Program-made: the position numbers and the translations under genes
Notes under the pieces: generated by a model
What the model was told of the DNA's origin: nothing
The model's input: the letters and a program-made list of their open reading frames with translations, nothing else
Database searches by the model: none
Part shown: positions 25,411 to 34,701 of the stretch, in pieces
How positions within the stretch are numbered: position 1 is the first letter of the stretch
Layout: every line of letters begins with the position of its first letter
From: Mobilibacterium timonense
GTDB taxonomy: Bacteria; Bacillota; Clostridia; Peptostreptococcales; Anaerovoracaceae
Length of the DNA: 64,000 bases
Assembly: GCF_900155555.1 (NCBI RefSeq)
Contig: NZ_FUHN01000007.1
Coordinates: forward strand, 117,357 to 181,356
Reading direction: 5' to 3'

Positions 25411-28080
25411 ATGGAGAAACTTATAATAATCGACGGAAACAGCCTTCTGTTCAGAGGCTACTTTGCAATGAGACCGATGGTGACAAAGGACGGCGTATAC
25501 ACTCAGGGTGTGTACGCCTTTGTTAACATGCTGAGCCGGATACTCCAGGAGGGCGAGCCCGACTACATCGCCGTGGCATTCGACATGAGGAAGCCGACTT
25601 TCAGGCACGAGATCTACAAGGATTACAAGGGCGGACGGCAGAAGACTCCGCCGGAGCTCCTGGCCCAGATCCCGATCATGAAAAGGGTCCTTGAGGCCAT
25701 GAACATCAAAGTCATGGAGCTGGAGACCTACGAGGCTGACGACATCATCGGCACGGTGACCGCCGACGCCGAGAAGGCCGGGATAGAGTCCCTCATAATC
25801 TCAGGAGACAAGGACGAGCTCCAGCTCATAGGCCCGCACACCAGGGTCATGATCAACAAGAAGGGCGTCACTGACTTCGACATATACGACACAGACGCCA
25901 TGCAGGAGAGGTACGGCCTGACGCCAGAGCGTTTCATCGACCTGAAGGGCCTGATGGGAGATTCCTCAGATAATCTCCCGGGCATCAAAGGGGTAGGTGA
26001 AAAAAAGGGGCTGGCGCTCCTCGAAGAGTACGGCACCGTGGAGGGCGTCATTGAGCACAGCGACGAGATCAAGGGCAAGCTCGGGGAAAACGTCCGCGAG
26101 CACAAGGAAGACGCCCTGATGACCAAAAAGCTGGCCACCATAAAGAGAGACGTGCCGATCCAGTACGATTTCAGCGAGCTGAAATACACGGATCCGGATT
26201 ATGAGTCACTGATCAAGATATACCAGGAACTTCAGTTCAACAGCTTCATTTCGAGGCTCAGGAAAAGAGCTGGTGGAGATGCGGAGGAGGCCATCGGCCA
26301 GGTGAGCAGCCTGGACAAGATAGAGGACAAGGCGGATTCCCTCAAAGATGTCGAAATGACGGATTTCCTGAAGGAAGTCGGAGACGGCAGCAGGGTGGTG
26401 TTCTGGATGGACACCGACGACAGCCACCTGGAAACGCCTTCAGCGCGGAGAGTCGCCGTGCTGGACCCCGAGAAAAAACTTTTTTCCAGGAAAGAACTTA
26501 CGCCACTCGACCAGGAGACGATCCTCGAACAGATCGCCGGCAAGAGGTACGCGCTCACGGGCTTCGACCTCAAGCCCGCCTGCTACACCATGGCGATGCT
26601 CGGCCTCAGCGCACTGGCCCCGGAGTGGGATATCGCTGTTGCCGAATACCTCATCGACCCAAACCAGTCCGGATATACTGTTGAAAAGATGGCAGCAAAG
26701 TACCTTGGCGTGATCCCTGAGAAGAAGGACCAGAAGGTCAAGAGCAAAGGCAAAGAGGAGCAGGAGAGGGAGCTCAGCGACGACGAGCTGAAGAAGCTCC
26801 TCGTCTCCGTGGAAAACATCCGGAGAGCGCAGGCTCCGGTGATGGAAGAGCTGGGAGTCGACAGGCTCTTCCGCGGGTGCGAGATGCCGCTGATCAACAC
26901 GTTGGCGGCCATGGAGTGCGCCGGGATGAAGGTGGATGTCTCCGTGCTGGAGCGCTCTGGTCAGGAGATCCAGGGATATGTGGACGATCTGGAGTCGCAG
27001 ATCATCAAGGAGGCGGGGCAGACCTTCAACGTCAACTCTCCGAAGCAGCTGTCGCAGGTTCTTTTCGAGGACATGGAGATACCGTATCCTGGCAGGAAGA
27101 AGACCGGGACTCTGTCCACCAGCGCCGATATTCTGGAGAAGCTCCAGGATGAGTATCCGGTGTGCGGAAAGGTACTTCAGTACAGGAAGTACAAGAAGCT
27201 TCTCGGAACGTATGTGGAGGGACTCATCCCTCTCATCTGCTATGACGGAAGGATCAGGCCGCACTTCAACCAGACCGTGGCGGCCACCGGGCGTCTCAGC
27301 TGCACTGAACCTAACCTCCAGAACATCCCGGTGAGGGATGACTATGGCCGCGCCCTGAGGAAGGCTTTTGTGGTCTCGGGCGACGACATGCTCTTCGTGG
27401 GAGCGGATTACTCTCAGATAGAGCTTCGGATAATGGCCTCTCTCAGCGGCGACGAGAACCTTATCGACGCCTTCAACAAGGGAGAGGATATCCATCGCAT
27501 CACGGCGTCCAGAGTGTTCAACATTCCGCTGGATCAGGTCACATCGAGGGACAGATCGAGGGCAAAGGCGGTCAACTTTGGGATAATCTACGGTATCAGC
27601 GGTTTCGGACTGTCTGAGGACCTTCACATCCCGAGGGGAGAGGCGCAGCAGTACATTGACGAGTATTTCGTCAAGCACCAGGCGGTGAAGGAGTTCCTGG
27701 ACAGGCAGATCCAGGAGGGAAAAGACACCAGGCTCGTCAGGACGTACTTCGGCAGGGTGCGGCAGATCCCTGAGTTCAGCTCCCGGAAGTACATGGACAG
27801 GCAGCTGGCCAACAGACTGGCAATGAACACTCCTATCCAGGGCACCGCGGCTGACATCATCAAGATAGCCATGAACAAGGTGTACGAGGAGCTCACGGAA
27901 AGGAAAATGAAGTCCAGGCTCATCCTCCAGATCCACGACGAGCTGATAATAGAGGCCGTGGAGAGCGAGGTGGAGGACGTGAAGGAGCTGCTGGTCAGGA
28001 ACATGGAGAGCGCCGCGGACCTGGCGGTGGATCTCAAGTGTGATGTGAGTACGGGAAAGACCTGGTACGATCTTAAATAA
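25411..28080 (+). CDS. polA: DNA polymerase I
   Basis: The 889-residue enzyme fills gaps and removes primers. The 5'-3' exonuclease/flap domain occupies about 1-290 (SLLFRGYFAM, TYEADDIIGT, SGDKDELQLI, GDSSDNLPGIKGVG). The central 3'-5' exonuclease region lacks the usual full set of acidic residues, as in many Firmicutes, so proofreading is probably absent. The polymerase domain has motif A (VGADYSQIELR), motif B (RSRAKAVNFGIIYG) and motif C (QIHDELIIE). A coaE gene follows 60 nt later. Confidence 0.97.
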   Translation: MEKLIIIDGNSLLFRGYFAMRPMVTKDGVYTQGVYAFVNMLSRILQEGEPDYIAVAFDMRKPTFRHEIYKDYKGGRQKTPPELLAQIPIMKRVLEAMNIKVMELETYEADDIIGTVTADAEKAGIESLIISGDKDELQLIGPHTRVMINKKGVTDFDIYDTDAMQERYGLTPERFIDLKGLMGDSSDNLPGIKGVGEKKGLALLEEYGTVEGVIEHSDEIKGKLGENVREHKEDALMTKKLATIKRDVPIQYDFSELKYTDPDYESLIKIYQELQFNSFISRLRKRAGGDAEEAIGQVSSLDKIEDKADSLKDVEMTDFLKEVGDGSRVVFWMDTDDSHLETPSARRVAVLDPEKKLFSRKELTPLDQETILEQIAGKRYALTGFDLKPACYTMAMLGLSALAPEWDIAVAEYLIDPNQSGYTVEKMAAKYLGVIPEKKDQKVKSKGKEEQERELSDDELKKLLVSVENIRRAQAPVMEELGVDRLFRGCEMPLINTLAAMECAGMKVDVSVLERSGQEIQGYVDDLESQIIKEAGQTFNVNSPKQLSQVLFEDMEIPYPGRKKTGTLSTSADILEKLQDEYPVCGKVLQYRKYKKLLGTYVEGLIPLICYDGRIRPHFNQTVAATGRLSCTEPNLQNIPVRDDYGRALRKAFVVSGDDMLFVGADYSQIELRIMASLSGDENLIDAFNKGEDIHRITASRVFNIPLDQVTSRDRSRAKAVNFGIIYGISGFGLSEDLHIPRGEAQQYIDEYFVKHQAVKEFLDRQIQEGKDTRLVRTYFGRVRQIPEFSSRKYMDRQLANRLAMNTPIQGTAADIIKIAMNKVYEELTERKMKSRLILQIHDELIIEAVESEVEDVKELLVRNMESAADLAVDLKCDVSTGKTWYDLK

Positions 28081-28088
28081 ACTGTCGT

Positions 28089-28118
28089 GGATCCGGCTGT
28101 AGTACACGGCCGGATCCG
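28089..28118 (+). repeat. Inverted repeat between polA and coaE
   Basis: GGATCCGGC and GCCGGATCC form a perfect 9-bp inverted repeat around an 11-nt spacer just after the polA stop. No long T-run follows, so it may be an mRNA hairpin in the polA-coaE transcript and not a terminator. Confidence 0.6.
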
Positions 28119-28140
28119 TTGTCTGAAGAAAGAAGAGCTG

Positions 28141-28740
28141 ATGAAAAAGATCGGAATAACCGGGGGGATCGGTGCGGGGAAGACCGCCGTCACGGATCAC
28201 CTTCAGGAACGTGGGTACATAGTCATAGATACGGACCAGATGTCGAGAGACATGACGGCGCCGGGAGGAAAGGCCATTCCTTATATTCGGGAAAAATTCG
28301 GGGATGATCTCATCGACGAGACCGGTGCCATGAACAGGAAGAAGATGAGGGACATAGTGTTCAGGGACAGCAAAAAGCTGGCGCTCCTGGAACAGGGCAC
28401 CACCATGGTGCTGATAGAGGACCTGAAGAAACTGTCTCATGAGCTGGAACTGAAGGGAAACAGGGTGGTGTTCTATGCAATTCCGCTGCTGTTCGAGATA
28501 GGTTCCTCCATGGAGTACGACGCCACCTGGCTGGTGACCGCGGATGACGAGACCCGGATCCGCAGGGTGATGAAGAGAGATGGCGTTGACAGAGAGAATG
28601 TTATCCGCATCATGAAGAAACAGATGCCCGAGGAGGAAAAGAAGAAGCTGGCCTCCGATGTGATAGTGAACGACGGTGACCTGGAGTCCCTCAGGAGGCA
28701 GGTGGATGAGCTCCTGTCCAAATACGGTCTGTCGAACTGA
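28141..28740 (+). CDS. coaE: Dephospho-CoA kinase
   Basis: CoaE phosphorylates the 3' hydroxyl of dephospho-CoA, the last step of coenzyme A synthesis. The start at 28141 gives 199 residues beginning MKKIGITGG, the family norm. The upstream in-frame extension to 28087 runs through the inverted repeat and is unlikely. The P-loop GGIGAGKT is at about 8-15, followed by DTDQMSRD and, near the middle, IPLLFEIG. The position after polA is a common Firmicutes arrangement. Confidence 0.93.
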   Translation: MKKIGITGGIGAGKTAVTDHLQERGYIVIDTDQMSRDMTAPGGKAIPYIREKFGDDLIDETGAMNRKKMRDIVFRDSKKLALLEQGTTMVLIEDLKKLSHELELKGNRVVFYAIPLLFEIGSSMEYDATWLVTADDETRIRRVMKRDGVDRENVIRIMKKQMPEEEKKKLASDVIVNDGDLESLRRQVDELLSKYGLSN

Positions 28741-28808
28741 AACGCGTATACATCGCACATGCGCAAAAATATAACGAAGTTTGGCCCATTTCAGCCCCTT
28801 TGCTCTTA

Positions 28809-28837
28809 TTGTATGAGATTGAATACAATTCTATAAT
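28809..28837 (+). promoter_or_regulatory. Promoter of the aldehyde dehydrogenase gene
   Basis: TTGTAT at 28809-28814 and TATAAT at 28832-28837 are separated by 17 nt. A strong AAGGAGG lies at 28871-28877, 6 nt before the ATG. Confidence 0.75.
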
Positions 28838-28883
28838 GTAGCTGACGATCAAGCACCTGTTTATTGATTGAAGGAGGCTGACA

Positions 28884-30371
28884 ATGGAAAAAGCTAAATT
28901 ACAAGATAAGTATCAGCTGTATATCGGCGGAGTCTGGAGAGATGCGTCAGACGGTGCGACATTCGAGACGAAGAACCCGGCCAACGGTGAACACCTGGCA
29001 TACTGCGCAGAAGCCACGAAGGAAGACGTGGACGATGCGGTAACGGAAGCCTGGAAGGCTTTTTCAAGCTGGAAGAACACTACAGTCAAGGAGCGCGCCG
29101 CGATCCTGAACAAGGTGGCGGATATCATCGATGAGAATAAGGAGTTCCTGGCCACAGTCGAGTCGGAGGACAACGGAAAGCCGATCCGCGAGTGCCTCGC
29201 CATCGACATACCTATGTCCGCAGACCACTTCAGATATTTTGCCGGATGCATCCTGGCTGAAGAGGGCAGCGCAAACATGCTGGGCAATGACTGCATGAGC
29301 CTGATCCTCAGGGAGCCTATCGGCGTCGTAGGGCAGATCGTGCCTTGGAACTTCCCGTTCCTCATGGCCGCGTGGAAGCTGGCGCCTGTGCTGGCGAGCG
29401 GATGCTGCACGGTATTCAAATCCTCGAGTTCAACACCGCTGTCGGTACTGGAACTTGCAAAGCTGACTCAGGACGTCATCCCGGCCGGCGTTTTCAACGT
29501 GATCTCCGGCAGGGGCAGTAAGTCCGGTCAGTACATGCTGGATCACCCTGGGTTCAGGAAGCTGGCATTCACCGGATCCACAGAGGTAGGCAGAGACGTG
29601 GCTCTGGCGGCCGCTCAGAAGCTTATCCCGAGCACACTGGAACTCGGAGGAAAATCGGCGAATATCTTCTTTGACGACTGCAATTGGGACATGGCCATGG
29701 ACGGCATCCAGCTCGGAATTCTGTTCAACCAGGGACAGGTATGCTGCGCAGGTTCCCGTGTCTTCGTACAGGAAGGCATCTATGATAAGTTCGTAGAAGA
29801 GGCTGTGAAGAGATTCAACAAGATCAAGGTCGGCGATCCGCTGGATCCGGAGACTCAGATGGGCTCCCAGATCAATGAGAACCAGCTGAAGAAGATCCTG
29901 AACTACGTGGACATCGGCGTCAAGGAAGGAGCCGTCGTAGCATGCGGTGGTGAGAGATACACCGACGGGGATCTGGCAAAAGGAAGCTTCATGAAGCCTA
30001 CGCTTCTGACCAACGTCACCAACGACATGAGAGTAGCCCAGGAGGAGATCTTCGGACCTGTTGCCGTTGTCATCAAGTTCAAGGATGAGGACGAGGTGAT
30101 CAGGATGGCAAACGACAGCACATACGGACTCGGAGGCGCTGTATGGACCCGCGACATCAACCGTGCTATGCGGGTCGCAAGGGGCATCGAGACCGGGCGC
30201 GTATGGGTCAACACGTACAACTCCATCCCTGAAGGGGCACCGTTCGGCGGATACAAGGAGTCCGGCATAGGAAGGGAGACCCACAAGGTGATCCTGGAGC
30301 ACTACACCCAGATGAAGAACATTATGATCAATCTGTCAGAGTCCCCATCAGGGTTCTATCCGGAAAAGTAG
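28884..30371 (+). CDS. NAD(P)-dependent aldehyde dehydrogenase
   Basis: The 495-residue protein is a full-length class I/II-like aldehyde dehydrogenase. The cofactor/oxyanion region GQIVPWNFPF is present. The general base is Glu253 in LELGGKSAN, and the nucleophile is Cys287 in FNQGQVCCAG. The C-terminal PFGGYKESGIGRE motif is also there. Family members oxidise aldehydes such as betaine aldehyde or phenylacetaldehyde; the substrate is not evident. The gene stands alone with its own promoter and probable terminator. No microcompartment targeting extension is seen. Confidence 0.92.
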   Translation: MEKAKLQDKYQLYIGGVWRDASDGATFETKNPANGEHLAYCAEATKEDVDDAVTEAWKAFSSWKNTTVKERAAILNKVADIIDENKEFLATVESEDNGKPIRECLAIDIPMSADHFRYFAGCILAEEGSANMLGNDCMSLILREPIGVVGQIVPWNFPFLMAAWKLAPVLASGCCTVFKSSSSTPLSVLELAKLTQDVIPAGVFNVISGRGSKSGQYMLDHPGFRKLAFTGSTEVGRDVALAAAQKLIPSTLELGGKSANIFFDDCNWDMAMDGIQLGILFNQGQVCCAGSRVFVQEGIYDKFVEEAVKRFNKIKVGDPLDPETQMGSQINENQLKKILNYVDIGVKEGAVVACGGERYTDGDLAKGSFMKPTLLTNVTNDMRVAQEEIFGPVAVVIKFKDEDEVIRMANDSTYGLGGAVWTRDINRAMRVARGIETGRVWVNTYNSIPEGAPFGGYKESGIGRETHKVILEHYTQMKNIMINLSESPSGFYPEK

Positions 30372-30430
30372 CATACGGCTGTAGCTGCGGTTTGCGGCAG
30401 ATCGATAAAGTAATGATCAGGTGAAATGAT

Positions 30431-30478
30431 CGGTGGCTGTCCTGTTCGAAAACCGGATGGTCACCGTGTTTCTGTTGT
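30431..30478 (+). terminator. Probable terminator of the aldehyde dehydrogenase gene
   Basis: CGGTGGCTGTCC (30431-30442) pairs with GGATGGTCACCG (30455-30466) over 12 bp with wobbles. An imperfect T-rich tail follows. It overlaps the 3' end of the convergent permease gene. Confidence 0.55.
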
Positions 30479-31162
30479 AAGTTTGTTCATCCAACGGCGA
30501 CTGGAGAAAATGTAAAACAAAATGGATGCTATCAACAGTGACCCGTAACAGATCCAAAGCACCGGGAAAGAATTTATCTGGCTTATGATCACCTGATAGA
30601 CGAACAAAAATCCGATACCGTACAGGAATACCGAAGATACCGATTTTTTCATGATGGCAGCAGCGGAGATAAAAAGTACGGCGGCATCTGCTGCAAGCAG
30701 ATCGATCATCGCGTATTGTAAGAATTCGTTACAGTTACTCTTGGTAAGGACTCCGTTTACCAGAGAAAAACGATCGTCTGCAACGACGACAAAAGCAAAA
30801 CAGACGACCTGCGACAAGATCTGACAAGAAAGACTGATCACGGAAGTCAAAAGTATTTTTGCCAGGAAAAATCGTGTTCGTTTAATGGAATACGTAAATA
30901 AGATCATTATTGTATGATCAACATATTCCTCAACAATGATTTTGTTGATCAAATAGGCGATGTAAAACAGATAGAAATCCCATACTGTGGACGTCATCAT
31001 TTTAATGATCGCTGCAAAACTGCTGGCATGATCCTGATTCACGCCAAATATGGAAACGAAGGTTGAAAAGAGCAGCGCGATGGTAATTGGAAATGCTAAC
31101 AGGATCAGCTTATGGATCTTGACTTTACGCGCTTCGAGGCAAACTAATGATGACATTTTCAT
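30461..31162 (-). CDS. ABC transporter permease (ABC-2-like)
   Basis: The 233-residue protein has six predicted membrane segments and a cytoplasmic N-terminus (LVCLEARKVKIHKL), as in permeases of small peptide/antibiotic efflux ABC systems. The ATG overlaps the stop of the ATPase gene by 4 nt (ATGA), a firm sign of coupled translation. It is the last gene of a minus-strand block that begins with a two-component system. The function is likely export of, or resistance to, a peptide; this is inferred from context. The block is visibly AT-richer than its flanks. Confidence 0.8.
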   Translation of the reverse strand: MKMSSLVCLEARKVKIHKLILLAFPITIALLFSTFVSIFGVNQDHASSFAAIIKMMTSTVWDFYLFYIAYLINKIIVEEYVDHTIMILFTYSIKRTRFFLAKILLTSVISLSCQILSQVVCFAFVVVADDRFSLVNGVLTKSNCNEFLQYAMIDLLAADAAVLFISAAAIMKKSVSSVFLYGIGFLFVYQVIISQINSFPVLWICYGSLLIASILFYIFSSRRWMNKLTTETR

Positions 31163-32076
31163 ATGCCGCCTCCGTTCTGTAAAACTTCAAAGAAATAATC
31201 TTCTAATGTTCTGTTGTCCTGGAAAAGTTCATAAAGGGAAACACCGCCACTTACCAGTTCCTTTGCGACGATGGACGGATCTGTATCCTGATAGATGCGG
31301 ATGCTATTGTTCTCCTGTACCGCGAAGTCTTTGATGCCAATGTGTTCCAGGATGACACAGCTTTTCTTTACATCATCGATGCAGATGGTCAAATGGCTAC
31401 GATTGTTTTTCTTTACTTCGTCCATAGTCTTTTCCTGAACGATTCTGTGCTGATCGATTATTCCTATCCAATCTGCCAGGTGTTCCATTTCAGATAAAAT
31501 ATGACTGGAAATGATGATCGTGGTGCCATAATTCCGGTTGATATCCTTAAACATTGTACGCATATCCTTTATGCCTTCTGGATCAAGCGCATTCGTAGGT
31601 TCATCCAGGATCAGCAGCCCAGGATATGTCAGTATTGCCCGGGCGATGGCAAGCCGCTGTCGCATCCCAAGCGAATACGTCATGACCTTTCGGTCAGAAG
31701 AGCCAGCCAGGCCGGTCTGTTCCAGGACCTCGGCTATCCGATTTTTGTCATGAAAGCCCATGTATGATGCGTGGAGCTGTAAATTTTCCAGCCCCGTTAA
31801 ACGCTCGTAAAAATACGGGTATTCAATGATGGATCCGGTCGATTCCAGACCTTCTGATGTGATTCCGGATCTGCCGAAGATACACAAACTGCCACTGTCC
31901 ATTGCCTCGAGTCCAACAAGTATTTTCATTAGAGTGCTTTTTCCTGCACCGTTCAGACCGATCAGTCCATAGATCGAACCGCGGGGAACGTGAATATCCA
32001 GATCCTTTAAGGCAACTGTAGAATCAAAACTTTTTGAGATGTTTTTACCTTCTATGATGTACGCACTCAAATTCAA
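31159..32076 (-). CDS. ABC transporter ATP-binding protein
   Basis: Walker A (GLNGAGKST), the signature YSLGMRQRLAIARA, Walker B (LLILDEPTNALDPEG) and the H-loop SSHILSEMEHLAD are all present. This is the BcrA/NatA-like type with a C-terminal accessory domain. The start is uncertain. The frame is open to 32193, but that extension is basic and untypical. TTG at 32076 (or TTG 32070) lies just after AAAGGAG and gives about 305 residues. Its stop overlaps the permease start. It follows the histidine kinase gene by about 50 nt. Confidence 0.85.
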   Translation of the reverse strand: MNLSAYIIEGKNISKSFDSTVALKDLDIHVPRGSIYGLIGLNGAGKSTLMKILVGLEAMDSGSLCIFGRSGITSEGLESTGSIIEYPYFYERLTGLENLQLHASYMGFHDKNRIAEVLEQTGLAGSSDRKVMTYSLGMRQRLAIARAILTYPGLLILDEPTNALDPEGIKDMRTMFKDINRNYGTTIIISSHILSEMEHLADWIGIIDQHRIVQEKTMDEVKKNNRSHLTICIDDVKKSCVILEHIGIKDFAVQENNSIRIYQDTDPSIVAKELVSGGVSLYELFQDNRTLEDYFFEVLQNGGGI

Positions 32077-32129
32077 TAAGCTCCTTTTTGTAGATATGTG
32101 AAATGGATGTCTTATCGAATGATATGGTA

Positions 32130-33095
32130 TCAGATGATGTTTTCTTTTGCCGTTCGCTTTTCTGACGTTTTTCTTACGATAATGGAAAAGCATGTGTTCC
32201 CCGGCTGACTTTTCAATTGGATCGAAAGGTGGCAGCGTGCAGCGATTTTTTCAACGATAGAAAGTCCCAGTCCTCCGCGCCCTTGTGAAGAATGGTCGTG
32301 TTTGTTGATCTTATAATTCCTTTGAAATATCTTCTCCTGTTCTGTAAGGGGAATGCCAGGGCCGTGATCTGATATCTCGATGGTTACACTCTGGTCGTTT
32401 TGAAACAGGGCGATACCAAGAAACTTGCCAGATCCGCCATGCTTTATGGAATTGTCTATCAGATTCTGCATAATGCAGCGGATCCCATCGGGGCTTGTGG
32501 TGGCATAAATTGGAGAGTCATTTAGATCAAGATCTACCTGAAATTCCTGTTCGTGGAAACAGTCGTAATATGAGAGCGCAACTTCCCTGCAAAGTTCTGT
32601 AAGATCTATGCGTTTCACAGGAAATTCGGCATCTCCTGAGCAGATCCTGGCAAGATCCAGTTGTTGAAGGATGATATGCTGCATCTCCTGTGATTTTTGT
32701 TTTGCCTTTCGCAGAACATGGTTTACTTCAGGAGAATCGTTACCAAATTGCCGGTATTTAAGTGCCGATAGATCTATATAGCCTGAAAGAGTAGTTATCG
32801 GTGTCTTCAGGTCATGGGAAATGTCTGCAATACTTGTTCGATATTGCTCCTGAACATCACGGCATTTCTGAAAAAGGCGATATTTTTGAAGCAGCAATGC
32901 GTTTATCGAAATAATCATATTCTGGATCGCCAGATCATTCGTACGATGTAAGATAGGATTGAAAGTATCATATTCCTGATCGACGTGTTCCGTTACCACG
33001 GATATGCCTTTCAGCAGTTCGCGGTTCCGGCGATATTGAAAAAGGTTCAGACCCGTTAAAACGATGATCAGGGTGGATTCGATTATTAAGATCAT
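32130..33095 (-). CDS. Sensor histidine kinase
   Basis: The 321-residue kinase has one N-terminal membrane helix (about 1-20) and no real extracellular domain, like the intramembrane-sensing kinases that work with peptide-antibiotic ABC transporters. The phospho-acceptor His is at 94 in ISHDLKTPITTL. The ATPase domain has the N-box NLIDNSIKHG, DHGPGIP and GRGGLGLSIV. AGGAGA lies 9 nt before the ATG. It is paired with the response regulator 39 nt upstream. Confidence 0.9.
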   Translation of the reverse strand: MILIIESTLIIVLTGLNLFQYRRNRELLKGISVVTEHVDQEYDTFNPILHRTNDLAIQNMIISINALLLQKYRLFQKCRDVQEQYRTSIADISHDLKTPITTLSGYIDLSALKYRQFGNDSPEVNHVLRKAKQKSQEMQHIILQQLDLARICSGDAEFPVKRIDLTELCREVALSYYDCFHEQEFQVDLDLNDSPIYATTSPDGIRCIMQNLIDNSIKHGGSGKFLGIALFQNDQSVTIEISDHGPGIPLTEQEKIFQRNYKINKHDHSSQGRGGLGLSIVEKIAARCHLSIQLKSQPGNTCFSIIVRKTSEKRTAKENII

Positions 33096-33134
33096 GCCAG
33101 AATGTCTCCTATGAATCTTCGAAAAAATTTGGCT

Positions 33135-33824
33135 TTATTTTTTTGAACCAGTATCCTTGATGCGGTAACCAATACCCCACACGGTCTCAATACATTCCTT
33201 GGTGGATCCAAGCTTTTTACGAAGACGGGCTATGTGCGTGTTTATGACATCCTCATTGTCGACATAGGAGTCTTCCCACACATGCTGATAAATCTGGCCC
33301 TTTGAAAAAACCTGATTTTTATGAGCTGCAAGTAAGTATAATATGTCAAATTCAGTTCGCGTCAGGTCAATATTCTGATCATCTCTATAAACCTCTCTAG
33401 CATTGGGGTCGATAAGCAGGTCATTGATCTGTATGGTGCTCTTCTGCACTTTTCCATCATAGATCTCAACTCTCCGTAAATTTGCTTTAATGCGCGATTC
33501 CAGTTCTGTAATGGAAAAGGGCTTCACCACATAATCATCTGCCCCGTAAGTGAAGCAGATTGATTTTGCATTATCATTATTTTCACCTGTGATGACAATG
33601 ATCGGAGACGTGGATACGCTGCGGATGTTCTTGATTGCAGTGATCCCGCTTCCATCAGGGAGTCCGAGGTCGATCAGAAAAATACAGTAATCTGAAATAG
33701 ATGGAATATCAGCAACAGAATCGAGCCGATGAACAGCAGTGACCTGGTAATCTTTGCATTTCAAGTAGTCAGCGAGCAATTCACACATGGGTAGATCATC
33801 TTCAATTAACAATAATTTCTTCAT
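33135..33824 (-). CDS. OmpR-family response regulator
   Basis: Starting at the ATG at 33824 the protein is 229 residues. Upstream in-frame codons to 33884 would add an untypical leader. The receiver domain has IEDD at 7-10 and the phosphorylated Asp52 in IDLGLPDG, with the conserved Lys in VVKPFS. The C-terminal winged helix (LTRTEFDILYLLA, WGIGYRI) places it in the OmpR/PhoB group. It is the first gene of the regulator-kinase-ABC block and probably controls the transporter genes and itself. Confidence 0.92.
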   Translation of the reverse strand: MKKLLLIEDDLPMCELLADYLKCKDYQVTAVHRLDSVADIPSISDYCIFLIDLGLPDGSGITAIKNIRSVSTSPIIVITGENNDNAKSICFTYGADDYVVKPFSITELESRIKANLRRVEIYDGKVQKSTIQINDLLIDPNAREVYRDDQNIDLTRTEFDILYLLAAHKNQVFSKGQIYQHVWEDSYVDNEDVINTHIARLRKKLGSTKECIETVWGIGYRIKDTGSKK

Positions 33825-33937
33825 GTTTTCACCATATACATCTAAAATAAAAAAATCAGGTATAGTAGCGATCTCAATTCCCATTTTACTCAGACAAAAG
33901 TATTAAGCAACAGGATCCGAACTCTCTAAAAAACTCC

Positions 33938-33966
33938 TTGCATTGGTCCTGCATTAGTGGTACTAT
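33938..33966 (+). promoter_or_regulatory. Promoter of the leucine tRNA genes
   Basis: TTGCAT at 33938-33943 and TACTAT at 33961-33966 are 17 nt apart, 12 nt before the first tRNA. Confidence 0.55.
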
Positions 33967-33978
33967 ACTTCTTGTGAT

Positions 33979-34060
33979 GTGGCTGTGGCGGAATGGCAGA
34001 CGCGCATGCTTGAGGGGCATGTGGGAGACCGTGCTGGTTCGAGTCCAGTCAGCCACACCA
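33979..34060 (+). tRNA. tRNA-Leu (GAG)
   Basis: This is an 82-nt class II tRNA with encoded CCA. The acceptor GTGGCTG pairs with CAGCCAC. The D-arm has the leucine-type GCGGAATGGCAGACGCGC. Stem CATGC/GCATG holds the loop TTGAGGG with anticodon GAG. A long variable arm and the T-arm CTGG-TTCGAGT-CCAG follow. It is decoded for CUC/CUU codons. Confidence 0.95.
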
Positions 34061-34116
34061 TTTTTTTTACTTAAAATCAGCGTGAGATCGGCGAAAAGAA
34101 CTGAAAAAGCTTTTCA

Positions 34117-34203
34117 GCCGGTGTGGCGGAATTGGCAGACGCGCGGGATTCAAAATCCCGTGGTAGCAATATCGTATGGGTTCGACCCCCATCACCGGCA
34201 CCA
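34117..34203 (+). tRNA. tRNA-Leu (CAA)
   Basis: This is an 87-nt class II tRNA with encoded CCA. The acceptor GCCGGTG pairs with CACCGGC. The stem CGGGA/TCCCG carries the loop TTCAAAA with anticodon CAA, which reads UUG. A long variable arm is present. It lies 56 nt after the GAG tRNA and 67 nt before yajC, with no terminator seen between, so it may share the yajC transcript. Confidence 0.95.
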
Positions 34204-34270
34204 GTTAGTTTTTACGAAACATAGAATATAAGTCATTCACTTTTGAAGAATAACAGGAGGCAATTGATCC

Positions 34271-34690
34271 ATGAATGCTCAGTATTTTAATCTGATTCTC
34301 TGTGTCGTATTTGTTGCTCTGATATACTTCCTGATGATCCGTCCTCAGAGGAAGAGGGACAAGGAAGTCTCCAACATGAGAAACAGCCTGAAGACGGGAG
34401 ATGAGATCGTTACCATCGGCGGTATCCTGGGTAAGGTCATCAAGGTGAAGAACGATACGGTGGTCATCGCTGTAGGTACTGACAGAGTTAAGATGGAGAT
34501 CCTGAAGACTGCGGTAGGAAGCATCAGAAAACAGGCTCCTGGAGATGCTCCGGTTCCTGTTCCTGACGAGAAGGAAGAGGAAGCTCCTAAGAAGCACGCC
34601 AGAAAGGTGACTCCTAAGAAGCTGAACGGAAACAACGAGGAGAAGGAGTCAGCTCCTGAAGAGGCCAAGGAAGAGTCTCAGGAGGCTTAA
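34271..34690 (+). CDS. yajC: Preprotein translocase subunit YajC
   Basis: YajC is an accessory of the SecDF-YajC complex in the membrane. The 139-residue protein has one N-terminal membrane helix (about 6-23) ending in the family motif MIRPQRKRDKE, then LKTGDEIVTIGGILGKV. The last 50 residues form a charged Pro/Lys/Glu-rich tail, longer than in many homologues. AGGAGG precedes the ATG. A terminator follows the stop and secDF begins 310 nt later from its own promoter. Confidence 0.93.
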   Translation: MNAQYFNLILCVVFVALIYFLMIRPQRKRDKEVSNMRNSLKTGDEIVTIGGILGKVIKVKNDTVVIAVGTDRVKMEILKTAVGSIRKQAPGDAPVPVPDEKEEEAPKKHARKVTPKKLNGNNEEKESAPEEAKEESQEA

Positions 34691-34701
34691 CATGAAAATG
34701 G

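Noticed and set aside
26440..28758. A 772-codon minus-strand frame opposite polA and coaE
   Set aside because: It lies entirely under well-identified + strand genes and shows His/Leu/Val-rich shadow composition without motifs.
30461..34203. Integration of the AT-rich block at a leucine tRNA gene
   Set aside because: The block lies on the 5' side of the tRNAs, there is no integrase, and no repeat of a tRNA 3' end was found at the far boundary.
33938..34231. A 97-codon + strand frame across both leucine tRNAs
   Set aside because: It consists of the two tRNA sequences and their spacers; the tRNA folds explain the sequence.
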